A stretch of DNA of 43,067 bases from Oxalobacteraceae bacterium (GCA_947464955.1 CANHZI010000017.1:1-43067), one strand, 5' to 3'; counted from the first letter of the stretch, positions 34,068 through 42,971 are shown. Program-made: numbers and translations. The notes: a model not told the origin generated them from the sequence alone.

Positions 34068-34229
34068 AGGCGAAAGTTGCGCAGCGAGTTGCAATAATAA
34101 AGTTTTGATCGGTGCCGGTAGTGCTGCCTGTTGACTATCCGCAAGCGACAGCCACGTCATTCCTTGTTCTTGGACCGATAAAACAGGTCTATCGATCACG
34201 ACATACATCACCTGAAACTGCAGGCGAAA
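33913..34229. repeat. 154-bp tandem duplication across the mutY 3' end
   Basis: Units 33913-34066 and 34067-34220 match at every base except one (C at 34025, T at 34179), a synonymous TTG/TTA leucine change on the coding strand. CAGGCGAAA opens each unit and occurs a third time at 34221-34229, so the ancestral single copy was flanked by this 9-bp direct repeat. This fits replication slippage or recombination between short repeats. 154 is not a multiple of three, so the frame is shifted. Confidence 0.95.
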
Positions 34230-35207
34230 ATGGGTAAACACATGCGTCAAGGCTGGCAGCGTATGCAACTCCTTAATCTCACCATAAGGCTTGGCAAATG
34301 TTTCTGCCGCAGTCCGCATTTGTGGTTCATTCAATGCATCCTCATCAGCGCTCACTTGCATGCCCTGGTATTCAGGTAAAGACAACAAGCCGCCCCAAAT
34401 GCCGGACTCGGGGCGTTGTTCCAACAGTACTTGATCACCATGCCGCAGCAAAAACATCAAGGCATGTTTCTCTTTGACTTTGGTTTTCGGCTTCTTTTGC
34501 GGCAATTCCGCCGTACGATGATCACGGAAGGCCACGCATTTCGATTGCAATGGACAGCGTTGACACGAGGGGCTGCTGCGCGTGCATAGGGTGGCGCCTA
34601 AGTCCATCAGTCCTTGGGTATAGGATTCGATATCCTTTTCTGGTAACAAAGCTTGGGCGCGCACCCATAGCTGGTCTTCTACAGCCTTAGCGCCGGGATA
34701 ACCTTCGACCCCAAACACACGCGCAAAAACACGTTTGACATTACCATCCAAAATCGCGGCTTGAGTACCATAAGAAAAAGCAGCGATGGCGGCAGCGGTC
34801 GAGCGACCGATACCGGGCAACTCTTGTAAAAGCGCAGGATCAGATGGGAATCTACCTTGATATTGCTCGACCACTTGTTTCGCGCAACGATGCAGATTGC
34901 GGGCGCGAGTGTAGTAACCGAGGCCACTCCACAAGGCCATGACTTCCTCGTTGCTTGCTTGTGCCAAATCAAAAATGCTCGGGCAACGCTGCAAGAATCG
35001 CTGATAGTAAGGAATGACCGCCGTTACCTGCGTCTGTTGCAGCATGATTTCCGACAGCCAGACTCGATAGGCATCGCGTGTTTGCTGCCAGGGTAAGCTA
35101 TGCCGCCCATATTTCTTTTGCCAAGTAATCACAGCATCTGAAAAACTAGGGTCGCGCAATTCTGGGGCTGCTGCTAGTTGCTCTTCACGACGGACAATGC
35201 GTTTCAT
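34035..35207 (-). CDS. mutY: Adenine DNA glycosylase MutY with altered C-terminus
   Basis: MutY removes adenine mispaired with 8-oxoguanine. The 390-residue protein has the catalytic Glu53 in LSEIMLQQTQV, the helix-hairpin-helix LPGIGRSTAAAI (130-141), the catalytic Asp154 in DGNVKRV, and the 4Fe-4S ligands Cys208, Cys215, Cys218 and Cys224. A C-terminal NUDIX-like 8-oxoG-recognition domain (about 245-380) has the motif LTHVFTHFRL. A tandem duplication shifts the frame after residue 380: the ancestral end was SPVAN (383 residues), now SP plus AVSGDVCRDR. The domain itself is complete, so activity is probably kept. ATG at 35207 follows GGGAGTGGA. It lies 40 bp after the Ycf48-like gene and pairs functionally with mutM nearby. 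Confidence 0.93.
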   Translation of the reverse strand: MKRIVRREEQLAAAPELRDPSFSDAVITWQKKYGRHSLPWQQTRDAYRVWLSEIMLQQTQVTAVIPYYQRFLQRCPSIFDLAQASNEEVMALWSGLGYYTRARNLHRCAKQVVEQYQGRFPSDPALLQELPGIGRSTAAAIAAFSYGTQAAILDGNVKRVFARVFGVEGYPGAKAVEDQLWVRAQALLPEKDIESYTQGLMDLGATLCTRSSPSCQRCPLQSKCVAFRDHRTAELPQKKPKTKVKEKHALMFLLRHGDQVLLEQRPESGIWGGLLSLPEYQGMQVSADEDALNEPQMRTAAETFAKPYGEIKELHTLPALTHVFTHFRLQFQVMYVVIDRPVLSVQEQGMTWLSLADSQQAALPAPIKTLLLQLAAQLSPAVSGDVCRDR

Positions 35208-35247
35208 TCCACTCCCAATGCGTATTCAAGGGCTAGACTTTATTTTG

Positions 35248-36324
35248 TCAGAGGCTATCGCCTGCATATTGCATCACTAAGCCTTTTGGCCCAACTGCCC
35301 ACCCATGTTTGCGATCAGCAAAACCGAGGGCATTGAGCGGTGTATCACCCAGCACCTGCCAAGTTTTTCCGAAATCTTTCGTCACGCCAGAGCCCGCCAA
35401 GCCCCCCACCACAAACGATGCACTGCCTGGCACTTTGGCGACCACCGACATAAAGCCTTGCGGTAACGCAGGTGTGGCCTGCCAAGTTTTGCCACCATCA
35501 TCGCTACTCATCGCGTTCAAGCCAGCGCCCTTCGCTTGTTGATAATCGCCACCCACCGCAAAACCTCGCCCATTTTTTGCAACGCTCACTGAAAACAGTC
35601 CTTTAGGCGGTGCACCAGCTGGGACTTCAGTCGAGCTCGCGGACCAAGTCTTACCGCCATCGCGCGAGTGAAAGACTCTGCTCTTGGCGGCACTGCCAGT
35701 AACGAACCACACTTCTTGTGTGCCCAGTACAGAAATACAAGTCCCACTCGCGGCAAAAGCCCCTTCATTCGGCAAGGCCGCTAATTGCTGCGCGTCCTTG
35801 ACGGGATTTGTCCATGTGAGTCCACCATCACTCGTGACCAACACTTGAAAGCTGCCGTTGACCGGATCTCCAAAGACGATGCCGCGATCTTTGTCCCAAA
35901 AGTCCATCGCATCCCAGAACCCTGTTTCGTCACCATTAACTTTCAGTAAAGCCCAACTTGCACCGCCATCGGTGGTTTTGTACAAAGTTGAGGCCTTGCC
36001 TGGGCCGGCACTCATGGCAATCGCTGTCTTCGCATCAAAACCTTGGATATCACGAAAATCTAATTTCTCGGCGCCCGCAATATGCATCGCCACCCAATGT
36101 TGCCCATCTACAGTCCGTAACACCGTGCCTTTAGCACCGCTAGCCCAAGCCACATCTTTATTCACTACCGACAAGCCACGCAGTTCCACCGTCACTCCGC
36201 TATCGATCGCCTTCCAAGCTGAAGTGGTTTGCGCCAACACCAAGGATGGCAATAAACAGACGAGAGTCGCGGCTGAGCGCAAAACCGAAAATGAAATCGA
36301 TGTTTGCTTGATGTTTGCTGACAT
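35248..36324 (-). CDS. Ycf48/BNR-repeat exported protein
   Basis: A 358-residue protein with a signal peptide (SVLRSAATLVCLLPSLVLA|QTT) and a beta-propeller built from Ycf48/Asp-box repeats: KTTDGGASWALL, TSDGGLTWTN, SRDGGKTWSAS, SSDDGGKTWQA and TKDFGKTWQV. In cyanobacteria Ycf48 helps assemble photosystem II; the non-photosynthetic bacterial versions are periplasmic or surface propellers of unknown role, often labelled oxidoreductase without support. It starts just after a terminator, with GGAG seven bases before ATG. mutY follows 40 bp later on the same strand. Confidence 0.82.
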   Translation of the reverse strand: MSANIKQTSISFSVLRSAATLVCLLPSLVLAQTTSAWKAIDSGVTVELRGLSVVNKDVAWASGAKGTVLRTVDGQHWVAMHIAGAEKLDFRDIQGFDAKTAIAMSAGPGKASTLYKTTDGGASWALLKVNGDETGFWDAMDFWDKDRGIVFGDPVNGSFQVLVTSDGGLTWTNPVKDAQQLAALPNEGAFAASGTCISVLGTQEVWFVTGSAAKSRVFHSRDGGKTWSASSTEVPAGAPPKGLFSVSVAKNGRGFAVGGDYQQAKGAGLNAMSSDDGGKTWQATPALPQGFMSVVAKVPGSASFVVGGLAGSGVTKDFGKTWQVLGDTPLNALGFADRKHGWAVGPKGLVMQYAGDSL

Positions 36325-36335
36325 TTGAGAACTCC

Positions 36336-36362
36336 AAAAAAATACGCCCCGAATCGAGGCGT
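36336..36362 (-). terminator. Terminator after the dynamin-like gene, abutting the ycf48-like start
   Basis: On the minus strand ACGCCTCGA and CGGGGCGT (36362-36344, one mismatch) form a hairpin followed by TATTTTTTT (36343-36336). It would end the dynamin-like transcript. The T-run runs straight into GGAG, the ribosome site of the next gene (ATG at 36324). Confidence 0.75.
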
Positions 36363-36410
36363 TTAGATAAATTCTGTCACAAAAAAATTTGCTCGCAGGA
36401 GCGAAAGAAA

Positions 36411-38336
36411 CTAGGCCGTCATGGAATCGGCCGCCAAGGCTTTCTCAATATTTTGACGCAAGCCTTCTAAGGCTTTCTTTTGCTCTTCCACTTCAGCATG
36501 CATGGCTTCAAAACTGGCGATCTTTTCTTCCAAGCTATCGGTCGCCACATGGATACGCTGTATCGATTGCATACGATTTTTGAGCTGATTTTTGTGTTCA
36601 CGGATTTGCGCTTCAATCGGCGCCATCACCACTTTTTGCCACGCTTCGACATCTCGATTCGCTTGTGAGAAACTTTGCTTAACGCGTGCGGAAATAGAAT
36701 CAAAAAATTTCTGCATCAAGACTTTTTGCGACGTCGTCATCAACGTAATCGTATTGAACTGACGCTGAAACACGGCTTCGATAGCATTCACTTCTTGCAA
36801 ATATTTCTCCAGTGAGAATGGCATAGGTGAAGTCAATGCCAAGCCATGCTCCGTCGAGAACTTGCGATACATAATCGCCATCATTTCTGAAATCTCGTCT
36901 GTCTTGCGATTGGATGCTGTTAAGTTGAGTTTGACTTGGTCAAAGAAATTCTTAATCGCTTCCTTCAAGCCTAATGAAAATTTACTACTTTCCATCGCTT
37001 CTCGTGCCGTATTGATCTCTTCCTTCAAGAGATCCATGCCCAAAGTTGTGTAGACTTCGGTCGACAAGCGTGTAAACACAGAGCGAGTACCCTGCATCTT
37101 CATCAAACTTGCATCGAACTCTTGCTTCTCCATCGTCACACGTTTCATCATGTGTTCGATGACGTTTTGATTTTTTCCGCGCAAGCTTTGTAGCTCATGA
37201 AGTTGCTCACTCACGCCGCGTCCACGTGCCGTGATAACTGCCATCTGTCCTTCAGCAATTTCTTGTATATCGCTCGCTAATTGCGCACGGATGATATTTT
37301 TCTTTGATGGGATTAATTCTTTCGATAGCGCATATTCCAGTTTCGGCAACCGAGTCTTGGCTAACAAAGGCGCATCTTTATTGATTTTTGCGACCAAACC
37401 TTTTTGCGCTGAAATCGGGAATACCTGATTTTTCTCCAAAGACAGCGTATGCGCGACCGTATCAATCTGATGTTGAATTTGCGCTTCGATTTCTTCAGGC
37501 GTGCGCAACTCATCCCACATACTATCGATCTTATTCAGCACCACCATACGGCCAGGTCCACTGCCGATATGGTTACGCCAAACATCGATATCGCTCTTGG
37601 TCACACCTGTGTCCGCAGCCAAAATGAACAATACCGCATGGGCATTTGGAATCAAGTTCAAGGTCAATTCAGGCTCAGTACCGATCGCGTTCAAGCCAGG
37701 AGTATCGACAATGATCAAGCCTTGCTTGAGCAAAGGATGGGGGAAGTTGACAATCGCATGACGCCATTGGGAAATCTCAACCAAGCCGTCTTCATCGACC
37801 TCAAGCGCTGCATCTGGATCACTTTCATCATACAGGCCATAAGACTTCGCAACTTCTTTGGTCACTTTTTTTGTTAGACTCACCTGCTTAAATGCTTCCA
37901 ACATACCATCGCCAGATTTTGGATCTAATGGCAATACCGTCCACACGTGATTATGGCTCTTATACTCAGTGGTACTCAGTGTTTCACTGCGCGTTTCAAT
38001 TGGTAGCAAACGAATGCATGGTGGGAAAGTTTCGTCATACATTAATTCAGTCGGACACATCGTGGTGCGACCGGCAGACGAAGGCAAAATACGCTGCCCG
38101 TAATCGGCAAAGAATATGGCATTGATTAATTCGGACTTGCCGCGCGAAAATTCAGCGACGAAAGCGATAGTCAACTTATCATCGACCAAACGCTCTTTCA
38201 GGCGAGCGATCCGTTGATCCAAAATCGTATCGGCAAAATCAGAATTGGCGATCCAAGAGCGATATTGTTCAATGGCTTGTCCTACGTCTTTGCGCCATCC
38301 ACTATATTCCTGGAAGTTCTGCACCAAATTACTCAT
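36411..38336 (-). CDS. Dynamin-like GTPase with unusual P-loop
   Basis: A 641-residue large GTPase of the bacterial dynamin group. The G domain (about 50-330) shows P-loop AEFSRGKSE (61-69), switch I threonines TT at 91-92, DTPGLN (211-216) and NKID (268-271). A long helical region with predicted coiled coils follows (about 350-641), ending in a heptad-like tail EEKIASFEAMHAEVEEQKKA. The P-loop has Ala where the first Gly of GxxxxGKS is expected and Glu after GKS, unlike BDLP. Bacterial dynamins remodel or protect membranes; the target here is unknown. Start ATG 38336 follows GAGGAAAC; an 11-codon extension is less likely. It lies between the ycf48-like gene and mutM, same strand. Confidence 0.88.
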   Translation of the reverse strand: MSNLVQNFQEYSGWRKDVGQAIEQYRSWIANSDFADTILDQRIARLKERLVDDKLTIAFVAEFSRGKSELINAIFFADYGQRILPSSAGRTTMCPTELMYDETFPPCIRLLPIETRSETLSTTEYKSHNHVWTVLPLDPKSGDGMLEAFKQVSLTKKVTKEVAKSYGLYDESDPDAALEVDEDGLVEISQWRHAIVNFPHPLLKQGLIIVDTPGLNAIGTEPELTLNLIPNAHAVLFILAADTGVTKSDIDVWRNHIGSGPGRMVVLNKIDSMWDELRTPEEIEAQIQHQIDTVAHTLSLEKNQVFPISAQKGLVAKINKDAPLLAKTRLPKLEYALSKELIPSKKNIIRAQLASDIQEIAEGQMAVITARGRGVSEQLHELQSLRGKNQNVIEHMMKRVTMEKQEFDASLMKMQGTRSVFTRLSTEVYTTLGMDLLKEEINTAREAMESSKFSLGLKEAIKNFFDQVKLNLTASNRKTDEISEMMAIMYRKFSTEHGLALTSPMPFSLEKYLQEVNAIEAVFQRQFNTITLMTTSQKVLMQKFFDSISARVKQSFSQANRDVEAWQKVVMAPIEAQIREHKNQLKNRMQSIQRIHVATDSLEEKIASFEAMHAEVEEQKKALEGLRQNIEKALAADSMTA

Positions 38337-38417
38337 AGTTTCCTCAATATTCTTTTTTCTGTCCTGCACTAAGGCCGAGCGAGTTCTTGCCGACGCTCAA
38401 CAATACGACATTCTGGC

Positions 38418-39239
38418 TTATTTTTGACAATTTACACAATAAAAGCTGCTTCGTTGACCTTGCATGATGTGTCTTATTGTTCCTTGACAAACGCGACAAG
38501 GTTCCCCTGCTCTATCGTAGACAAAATAGGACTGCTGAAAATACCCAGTTTTGCCATCGGCACCAACAAAATCCTTTAGTGTACTGCCACCTTTAGCTAT
38601 CGCCTCTGCCAATATTTGCCTAATTGCCAACTCTAGAGCTTGATAGCGCTTTAGTCCGATGCGGTTCGCAGGTGTCTTAGGATTGATTCGCGCGCGAAAC
38701 AGACTTTCCGATGCATAAATGTTACCAACACCGACCACGATATCCCCGGCGAGCAAGACTTGTTTGATCGTTGCTGTGCGACTTCGACTCTGTTTGAACA
38801 GTAGGTCGGCAGAAAATCCTGATTCCAGCGGTTCCACACCTAATTTACGCAACAACAGATGCTCTTGAATATCGCCGTCCTCGTTATCATGCCAAAGCAA
38901 AGCGCCGAAACGCCGCGGATCGGTCAAACGCAACATGTCCTTTCCGAACGCAATATCGACATGATCATGTTTTTGCGCCGGGGTTCGAGACGGCATAATG
39001 CGCAAATTACCTGTCATTCCAAGATGCACCAACAAAACTCCATGTTCGAAGTGTAACAACAAGTACTTTCCACGGCGACTGGTCTTTAGGATGATTTTGC
39101 CGACCAAGAGTTGGTCTAGATTTGACGGGAAAGGCCAACGTAGGCCTTCCCGTCTCAAAATCACCGCAGTCACGCGTTGCCCTTCAACATGAGGGGCCAC
39201 CCCGAGGCGGGTCACTTCCACTTCTGGCAATTCAGGCAT
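38418..39239 (-). CDS. mutM: Formamidopyrimidine-DNA glycosylase (Fpg)
   Basis: MutM excises 8-oxoguanine and formamidopyrimidines and nicks the abasic site. The 273-residue protein starts PELPEVE after Met (Pro2 nucleophile, Glu3). It has the conserved HLGMTGNLRI segment, the helix-two-turn-helix region GVGNIYASESLFRARINP, KGGSTLKDFVGADGKTGYFQ, and a complete C-terminal zinc finger CRVC...CVNC. All key residues are present. It is divergent from the TPR gene and followed by the dynamin-like gene. MutM and the nearby MutY belong to the same anti-8-oxoG defence. Confidence 0.97.
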   Translation of the reverse strand: MPELPEVEVTRLGVAPHVEGQRVTAVILRREGLRWPFPSNLDQLLVGKIILKTSRRGKYLLLHFEHGVLLVHLGMTGNLRIMPSRTPAQKHDHVDIAFGKDMLRLTDPRRFGALLWHDNEDGDIQEHLLLRKLGVEPLESGFSADLLFKQSRSRTATIKQVLLAGDIVVGVGNIYASESLFRARINPKTPANRIGLKRYQALELAIRQILAEAIAKGGSTLKDFVGADGKTGYFQQSYFVYDRAGEPCRVCQGTIRHIMQGQRSSFYCVNCQK

Positions 39240-39540
39240 GAACAGATTCTTTCATCTCAATAGTTCCTACATTAGGCGGTCAACTCAAGCAACAATCAAG
39301 GAAGGCGACTCCGCAGCTGACGATTTGCGCGTAAAATTCACACACAGGCGGGTCACTCTATCGTCGCGCAAAGGAATTCTTTTGAACCAGACACTTGTAA
39401 TGCCACCGGCAAAACCATTCACAAAACTTTACCTGCAGCATTTGACGCTAAGTCTCAAAGTCTGGCGTATTGTACCTATTCTGCAAAACAAACAGCTTAG
39501 CGCCCCGACTATCGGTCAAAAACCAAGATCCAACGCAATT
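39240..39540. other. mutM / TPR-gene divergent intergenic region
   Basis: An open plus-strand frame crosses this stretch but its translation (basic, no domain) precedes a clear signal peptide at 39541, so it is treated as non-coding. Both promoters should lie here. AGGCGGGTCACT occurs at 39205-39216 and 39346-39357, with a related AGGCGGTCAACT at 39274-39285, a spacing of about 70 bp. No certain -10/-35 pair is visible. Confidence 0.45.
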
Positions 39541-41331
39541 ATGCGCACGAAACGCTGTTTGAACGGCGCATTACTTTCATTTTTGTTCTTGGCCCAAACT
39601 TCGATCATCTACTCTTCGGCACAGGCGCAAGAAACACTTGCACCAACAAGCGTAAAGCCACTCAAGAATAAAAATTCAAATTTGCAAATGCAGGGCGAAG
39701 TCATTCCAGAAAAAGCGCTTAGCAAAGAATTGATGTTTAAATTGCTGAGCTCGGATATTGCAATCCAGCGCGGCGAATGGGGCAGCGCCTTTGTCACCCT
39801 ACTGGGTGTTGCACAGGAAACGCGGGATCCGCGAATTGCCAAGAAGGCGGCGGAAGTAGCGATGGGTGCACAGCAAATTAATGAAGCCTTGGCCGCGGTC
39901 AGGCTTTGGCGTGAAATTAGCCCAGAATCATTTGAGGCGGGACAGTACTATCTGAGTTTAATGGTCGTCAATGCGAATTTCGCCGAAATCGAAAAGTACT
40001 TTAATGTACAACTCAAGAAAGCGGTGAAAGGCGAGATCCCGCCCCTGCTTTATCAAGCGCAACGTTTACTGGCCCGCATGCAAGACAAGAAAACAGCATT
40101 TTTGACCTTAGAAAAGATTGTAGCAGCCACTGATGCGACTGCCGACACCCACGTTGTATTGAGCCGCGGGGCATTTGCCAGTGGAGATCTAGAACGTAGC
40201 ATTACTGAAGCAAAACAGGCTTTGGTGTTGCAACCATCTTCTGAACTTGCCATTTTAAGTTTGGCTCAAGCCTCAAGCAAAGAACAAGGCTTTCAGGCGA
40301 TTGCTGATTTTCTAAAACGAAATCCCGAATCACGAGAGGTTCGGCTCGCGCTGGCTACGATGTTAATCGAAAACCGCCAATTAGACGCCGCCAAGCGGGA
40401 GTTCGAACATATTCTGAAAGACTTTGAACGCAATAAACTCGCTATCTCGCGAGTCCTTTTTACTCTCGGTTCGATAGAACTTGAACTCAATCGTAGCGAT
40501 GCCGCTGAAGCATACCTGCAGCGCTACCTGAACGAAATAGACGAAGATCAAGACCGAAACTCCGCTTACATCAATCTGGCTCAAGTAGAGTTACAGCGCA
40601 AGAATCCGAAAGCCGCAGACGCTTGGTTGGCCAAGGTGGAGAACGGCGACGACAAGAAAAACGTCTGGTTCAATATTCAAATGCGACGCGCACTATTGAT
40701 GGCGAGTGACCAAAGATTCACTGAGGCTAGACAATTTTTACAAGGCATCAAAGCCAATAACGAAGCGGAAGAAGTCTTGCTCTTGCAAACAGAGACGCAG
40801 GTAATGAAAGCAGCCGGACAGCAACTCGAAGCATTCGTCGTTTTGCAAGCAGCTTTGGGAGATTTCCCGCAAAGCCCCGATCTACTCTACGACTTCGCGA
40901 TGCTCGCTGAAAACCTCAAACGTTATCCCGAAATGGAACTGGCGCTCAAGCAGTTGATCACCGTGTCTCCTGAAAATGCTTTCGCTTATAATGCGCTCGG
41001 TTATTCGTATGCGGATCGAAATATACAACTAGACGAAGCGAATACTTTGCTCAAAAGAGCCATAGAACTCAAGCCCAACGATCCCTATATTCTTGATAGT
41101 TTGGCGTGGCTTAAATTCCGACAACATGACTATCCACAAGCGGAAGAAATTCTAAGACGTTGCTTGCAAATGCGTCGCGATCCAGAAATCGAAATTCATC
41201 TGGCGGAAGTTCTGTGGGTGCAAGATAAACGAGACGAAGCGCGCCTTTTATTAAATGATGCCCGCAAGAAGGATCCCGACAACGAGTTATTGAAGTCAAC
41301 ACTGGATCGCTTACAAATCACCCTGCCTTAA
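39541..41331 (+). CDS. Exported tetratricopeptide-repeat protein
   Basis: A 596-residue TPR protein. The start at ATG 39541 opens a signal peptide (MRTKRCLNGALLSFLFLAQT, cleavage near AQA|QE); a longer frame upstream would bury this and is rejected. About ten TPR-like helical pairs run from residue 60 to the end. The clearest are SRGAFASGDLERSITEAKQA, the unit starting AFAYNALGYSYADR, and DPYILDSLAWLKFRQHDYPQ. Such proteins scaffold complexes in the periplasm or outer membrane. The mutM-TPR-lolB-ispE order is common in betaproteobacteria, which suggests but does not prove a role in the envelope. lolB follows 43 bp on. Confidence 0.85.
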   Translation: MRTKRCLNGALLSFLFLAQTSIIYSSAQAQETLAPTSVKPLKNKNSNLQMQGEVIPEKALSKELMFKLLSSDIAIQRGEWGSAFVTLLGVAQETRDPRIAKKAAEVAMGAQQINEALAAVRLWREISPESFEAGQYYLSLMVVNANFAEIEKYFNVQLKKAVKGEIPPLLYQAQRLLARMQDKKTAFLTLEKIVAATDATADTHVVLSRGAFASGDLERSITEAKQALVLQPSSELAILSLAQASSKEQGFQAIADFLKRNPESREVRLALATMLIENRQLDAAKREFEHILKDFERNKLAISRVLFTLGSIELELNRSDAAEAYLQRYLNEIDEDQDRNSAYINLAQVELQRKNPKAADAWLAKVENGDDKKNVWFNIQMRRALLMASDQRFTEARQFLQGIKANNEAEEVLLLQTETQVMKAAGQQLEAFVVLQAALGDFPQSPDLLYDFAMLAENLKRYPEMELALKQLITVSPENAFAYNALGYSYADRNIQLDEANTLLKRAIELKPNDPYILDSLAWLKFRQHDYPQAEEILRRCLQMRRDPEIEIHLAEVLWVQDKRDEARLLLNDARKKDPDNELLKSTLDRLQITLP

Positions 41332-41374
41332 GCGCCTGGTAAGACCTTGCATAAGCACAAATGAAGACTCATTT

Positions 41375-41995
41375 ATGAAACACATTAAGCAAATTTCGCA
41401 TTACCTCATCCTTAGTTTAGCCTGCGTATCTGTAAGCGCAGTTCTTAGTTCTTGTAGCACGACGAAACCACTCACATCTGAGCAAATGGCTCGCACTCGT
41501 AACTATCAACAATCGGTCGTAATGAATGGCAAAATCAACATCCAATATCAACAAAACGAAAAGACGGAGACCATAACCGGCAATTTTGAATGGCAACAAA
41601 ATGATACTGAATTGACGATTGTGCTCACTTCTCCGCTGGGTCAGACGATTGCTGTGATACGCGAAAACGCGCAGGGCGCGAGCTTGGAGCAAGGTAAACA
41701 CGAAATGCGTTATGCAGCAAATGTCGAACAGTTGTTAACGGAATCCTTAGGCTGGTCGCTACCGATAGCGGGCATGCGTGATTGGCTGCAAGGCTTTGAC
41801 CGCAATCAACAAGGCCAGCGTTTTGCGGTACCAACACGCGATAACCAACGCAGTATGTCTCAAGGTTGGCAGCTCGATTTTACGAGTTGGCAGGAAGATG
41901 GTGAACAAATTCACCCGAAATTGATCAATCTGTACCGACGCACGGAAGAAGTCGGCGATTTAAAGATACGCTTAGCGATACTTGAATGGAACTAA
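41375..41995 (+). CDS. lolB: LolB, outer-membrane lipoprotein receptor
   Basis: LolB takes lipoproteins from periplasmic LolA and inserts them in the outer membrane, being itself a lipoprotein. The 206-residue protein has a lipoprotein signal with lipobox LSSC (Cys27), the LolB beta-barrel start VVMNGKINIQYQQNEKTETI and GNFEWQQ, LTSPLGQTIAVIRENAQG, and the segment SLGWSLPIAGMRDWLQG. Sequence conservation of LolB is low, but fold marks and position before ispE are characteristic. ispE begins right after the stop. Confidence 0.92.
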   Translation: MKHIKQISHYLILSLACVSVSAVLSSCSTTKPLTSEQMARTRNYQQSVVMNGKINIQYQQNEKTETITGNFEWQQNDTELTIVLTSPLGQTIAVIRENAQGASLEQGKHEMRYAANVEQLLTESLGWSLPIAGMRDWLQGFDRNQQGQRFAVPTRDNQRSMSQGWQLDFTSWQEDGEQIHPKLINLYRRTEEVGDLKIRLAILEWN

Positions 41996-41997
41996 GC

Positions 41998-42888
41998 ATG
42001 CAACAGAACCAAGCCGCAAACAGGCAACTTCTAGCCTGCCCTGCCCCTGCCAAACTCAATCTCTTTTTACACATTATCGGTCGCCGCGCCGATGGCTACC
42101 ATTTGCTGCAGAGTGTATTTCAATTGATTGATCGCAGTGACTATTTAGACTTCGTCATCCGCAACGATGGCGTAATTCACCGACTCAACGAAGTTCACGG
42201 TGTACCGGCAGAGCAAGATTTAGTCATTCGTGCCGCCAAACTTCTACAAACGCATTGCCAAACAAGGCTTGGTGCCGACATCAGACTTACCAAACACTTG
42301 CCGATGGGCGGGGGTCTCGGTGGAGGCTCGTCCGATGCCGCCACCACCTTACTCGCGCTCAATCACTTATGGAATTGTCAACTTAGCCGCCAAGAGTTGA
42401 TGGTATTAGGCCTGCAATTAGGCGCAGATGTTCCTTTTTTTCTGTGCGGGGCAAATGCTTTCGTTGAAGGCATAGGCGAGCAGATTCAGACTATCTCGAC
42501 TAAAGAACAGTGGTTCGTGATTATTGAACCGGGAGTTCATGTCCCGACCCCGTCAATATTTTCAGCCAAGGAGTTGACAAGGGATACGAAAGTCGTCAGA
42601 ATAACGGACTTTCCTGATGCGACTAACGCAACATGGAAAAACGATTTGCAAGCAGTTGCTTGTACTTTGCACGGCGAAATCAAAGACGCTATCGATTGGC
42701 TAAGTCAATTTGAGTTGAGCGCAGGTTTAGCGAGTGCCAAGATGACGGGTTCTGGTTCTTGTGTCTTCTGTTCATTTGATGACGAAGACAGCGCAAAAAA
42801 AATATGTGCGCAAGTGCCGAAACAATGGAAATCTTGGGTGGCAAAGTCTTTGCAACAGCATCCCATGAATACATGGTTGCAAAACTAA
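41998..42888 (+). CDS. ispE: 4-diphosphocytidyl-2-C-methyl-D-erythritol kinase
   Basis: IspE phosphorylates CDP-methylerythritol in the MEP route to isoprenoids (which also supplies the ubiquinone side chain). The 297-residue GHMP kinase shows PAPAKLNLFLHIIGRRADGYH, the ATP-binding GGGLGGGSSDAATTLLALN, LGADVPFFLCGANAFVEGIG and the C-terminal AKMTGSGSCVFC. ATG at 41998 is chosen because GGAA stands seven bases upstream; an ATG at 41986 in the same frame would overlap lolB by ten bases. A tRNA-Gln gene follows. Confidence 0.95.
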   Translation: MQQNQAANRQLLACPAPAKLNLFLHIIGRRADGYHLLQSVFQLIDRSDYLDFVIRNDGVIHRLNEVHGVPAEQDLVIRAAKLLQTHCQTRLGADIRLTKHLPMGGGLGGGSSDAATTLLALNHLWNCQLSRQELMVLGLQLGADVPFFLCGANAFVEGIGEQIQTISTKEQWFVIIEPGVHVPTPSIFSAKELTRDTKVVRITDFPDATNATWKNDLQAVACTLHGEIKDAIDWLSQFELSAGLASAKMTGSGSCVFCSFDDEDSAKKICAQVPKQWKSWVAKSLQQHPMNTWLQN

Positions 42889-42891
42889 AAT

Positions 42892-42920
42892 TTGGTTGAT
42901 TGCTGAATTCAAGATAAAAT
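42892..42920 (+). promoter_or_regulatory. Candidate promoter of tRNA-Gln
   Basis: TTGGTT (42892-42897) and TAAAAT (42915-42920) are separated by 17 bp, followed by a GC-containing discriminator (AGCGGC). This would place the start some 45 bp before the tRNA. The -10 is good, the -35 weak. Confidence 0.45.
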
Positions 42921-42971
42921 AGCGGCTTCGCTGATTTATCAAACGAAGCGGCAATTGATAAACGGTTGTGT

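Noticed and set aside
39238-39540. N-terminal extension of the TPR protein by 101 residues
   Set aside because: The extension would bury a clear signal peptide that starts at 39541 and would cover the mutM promoter region.
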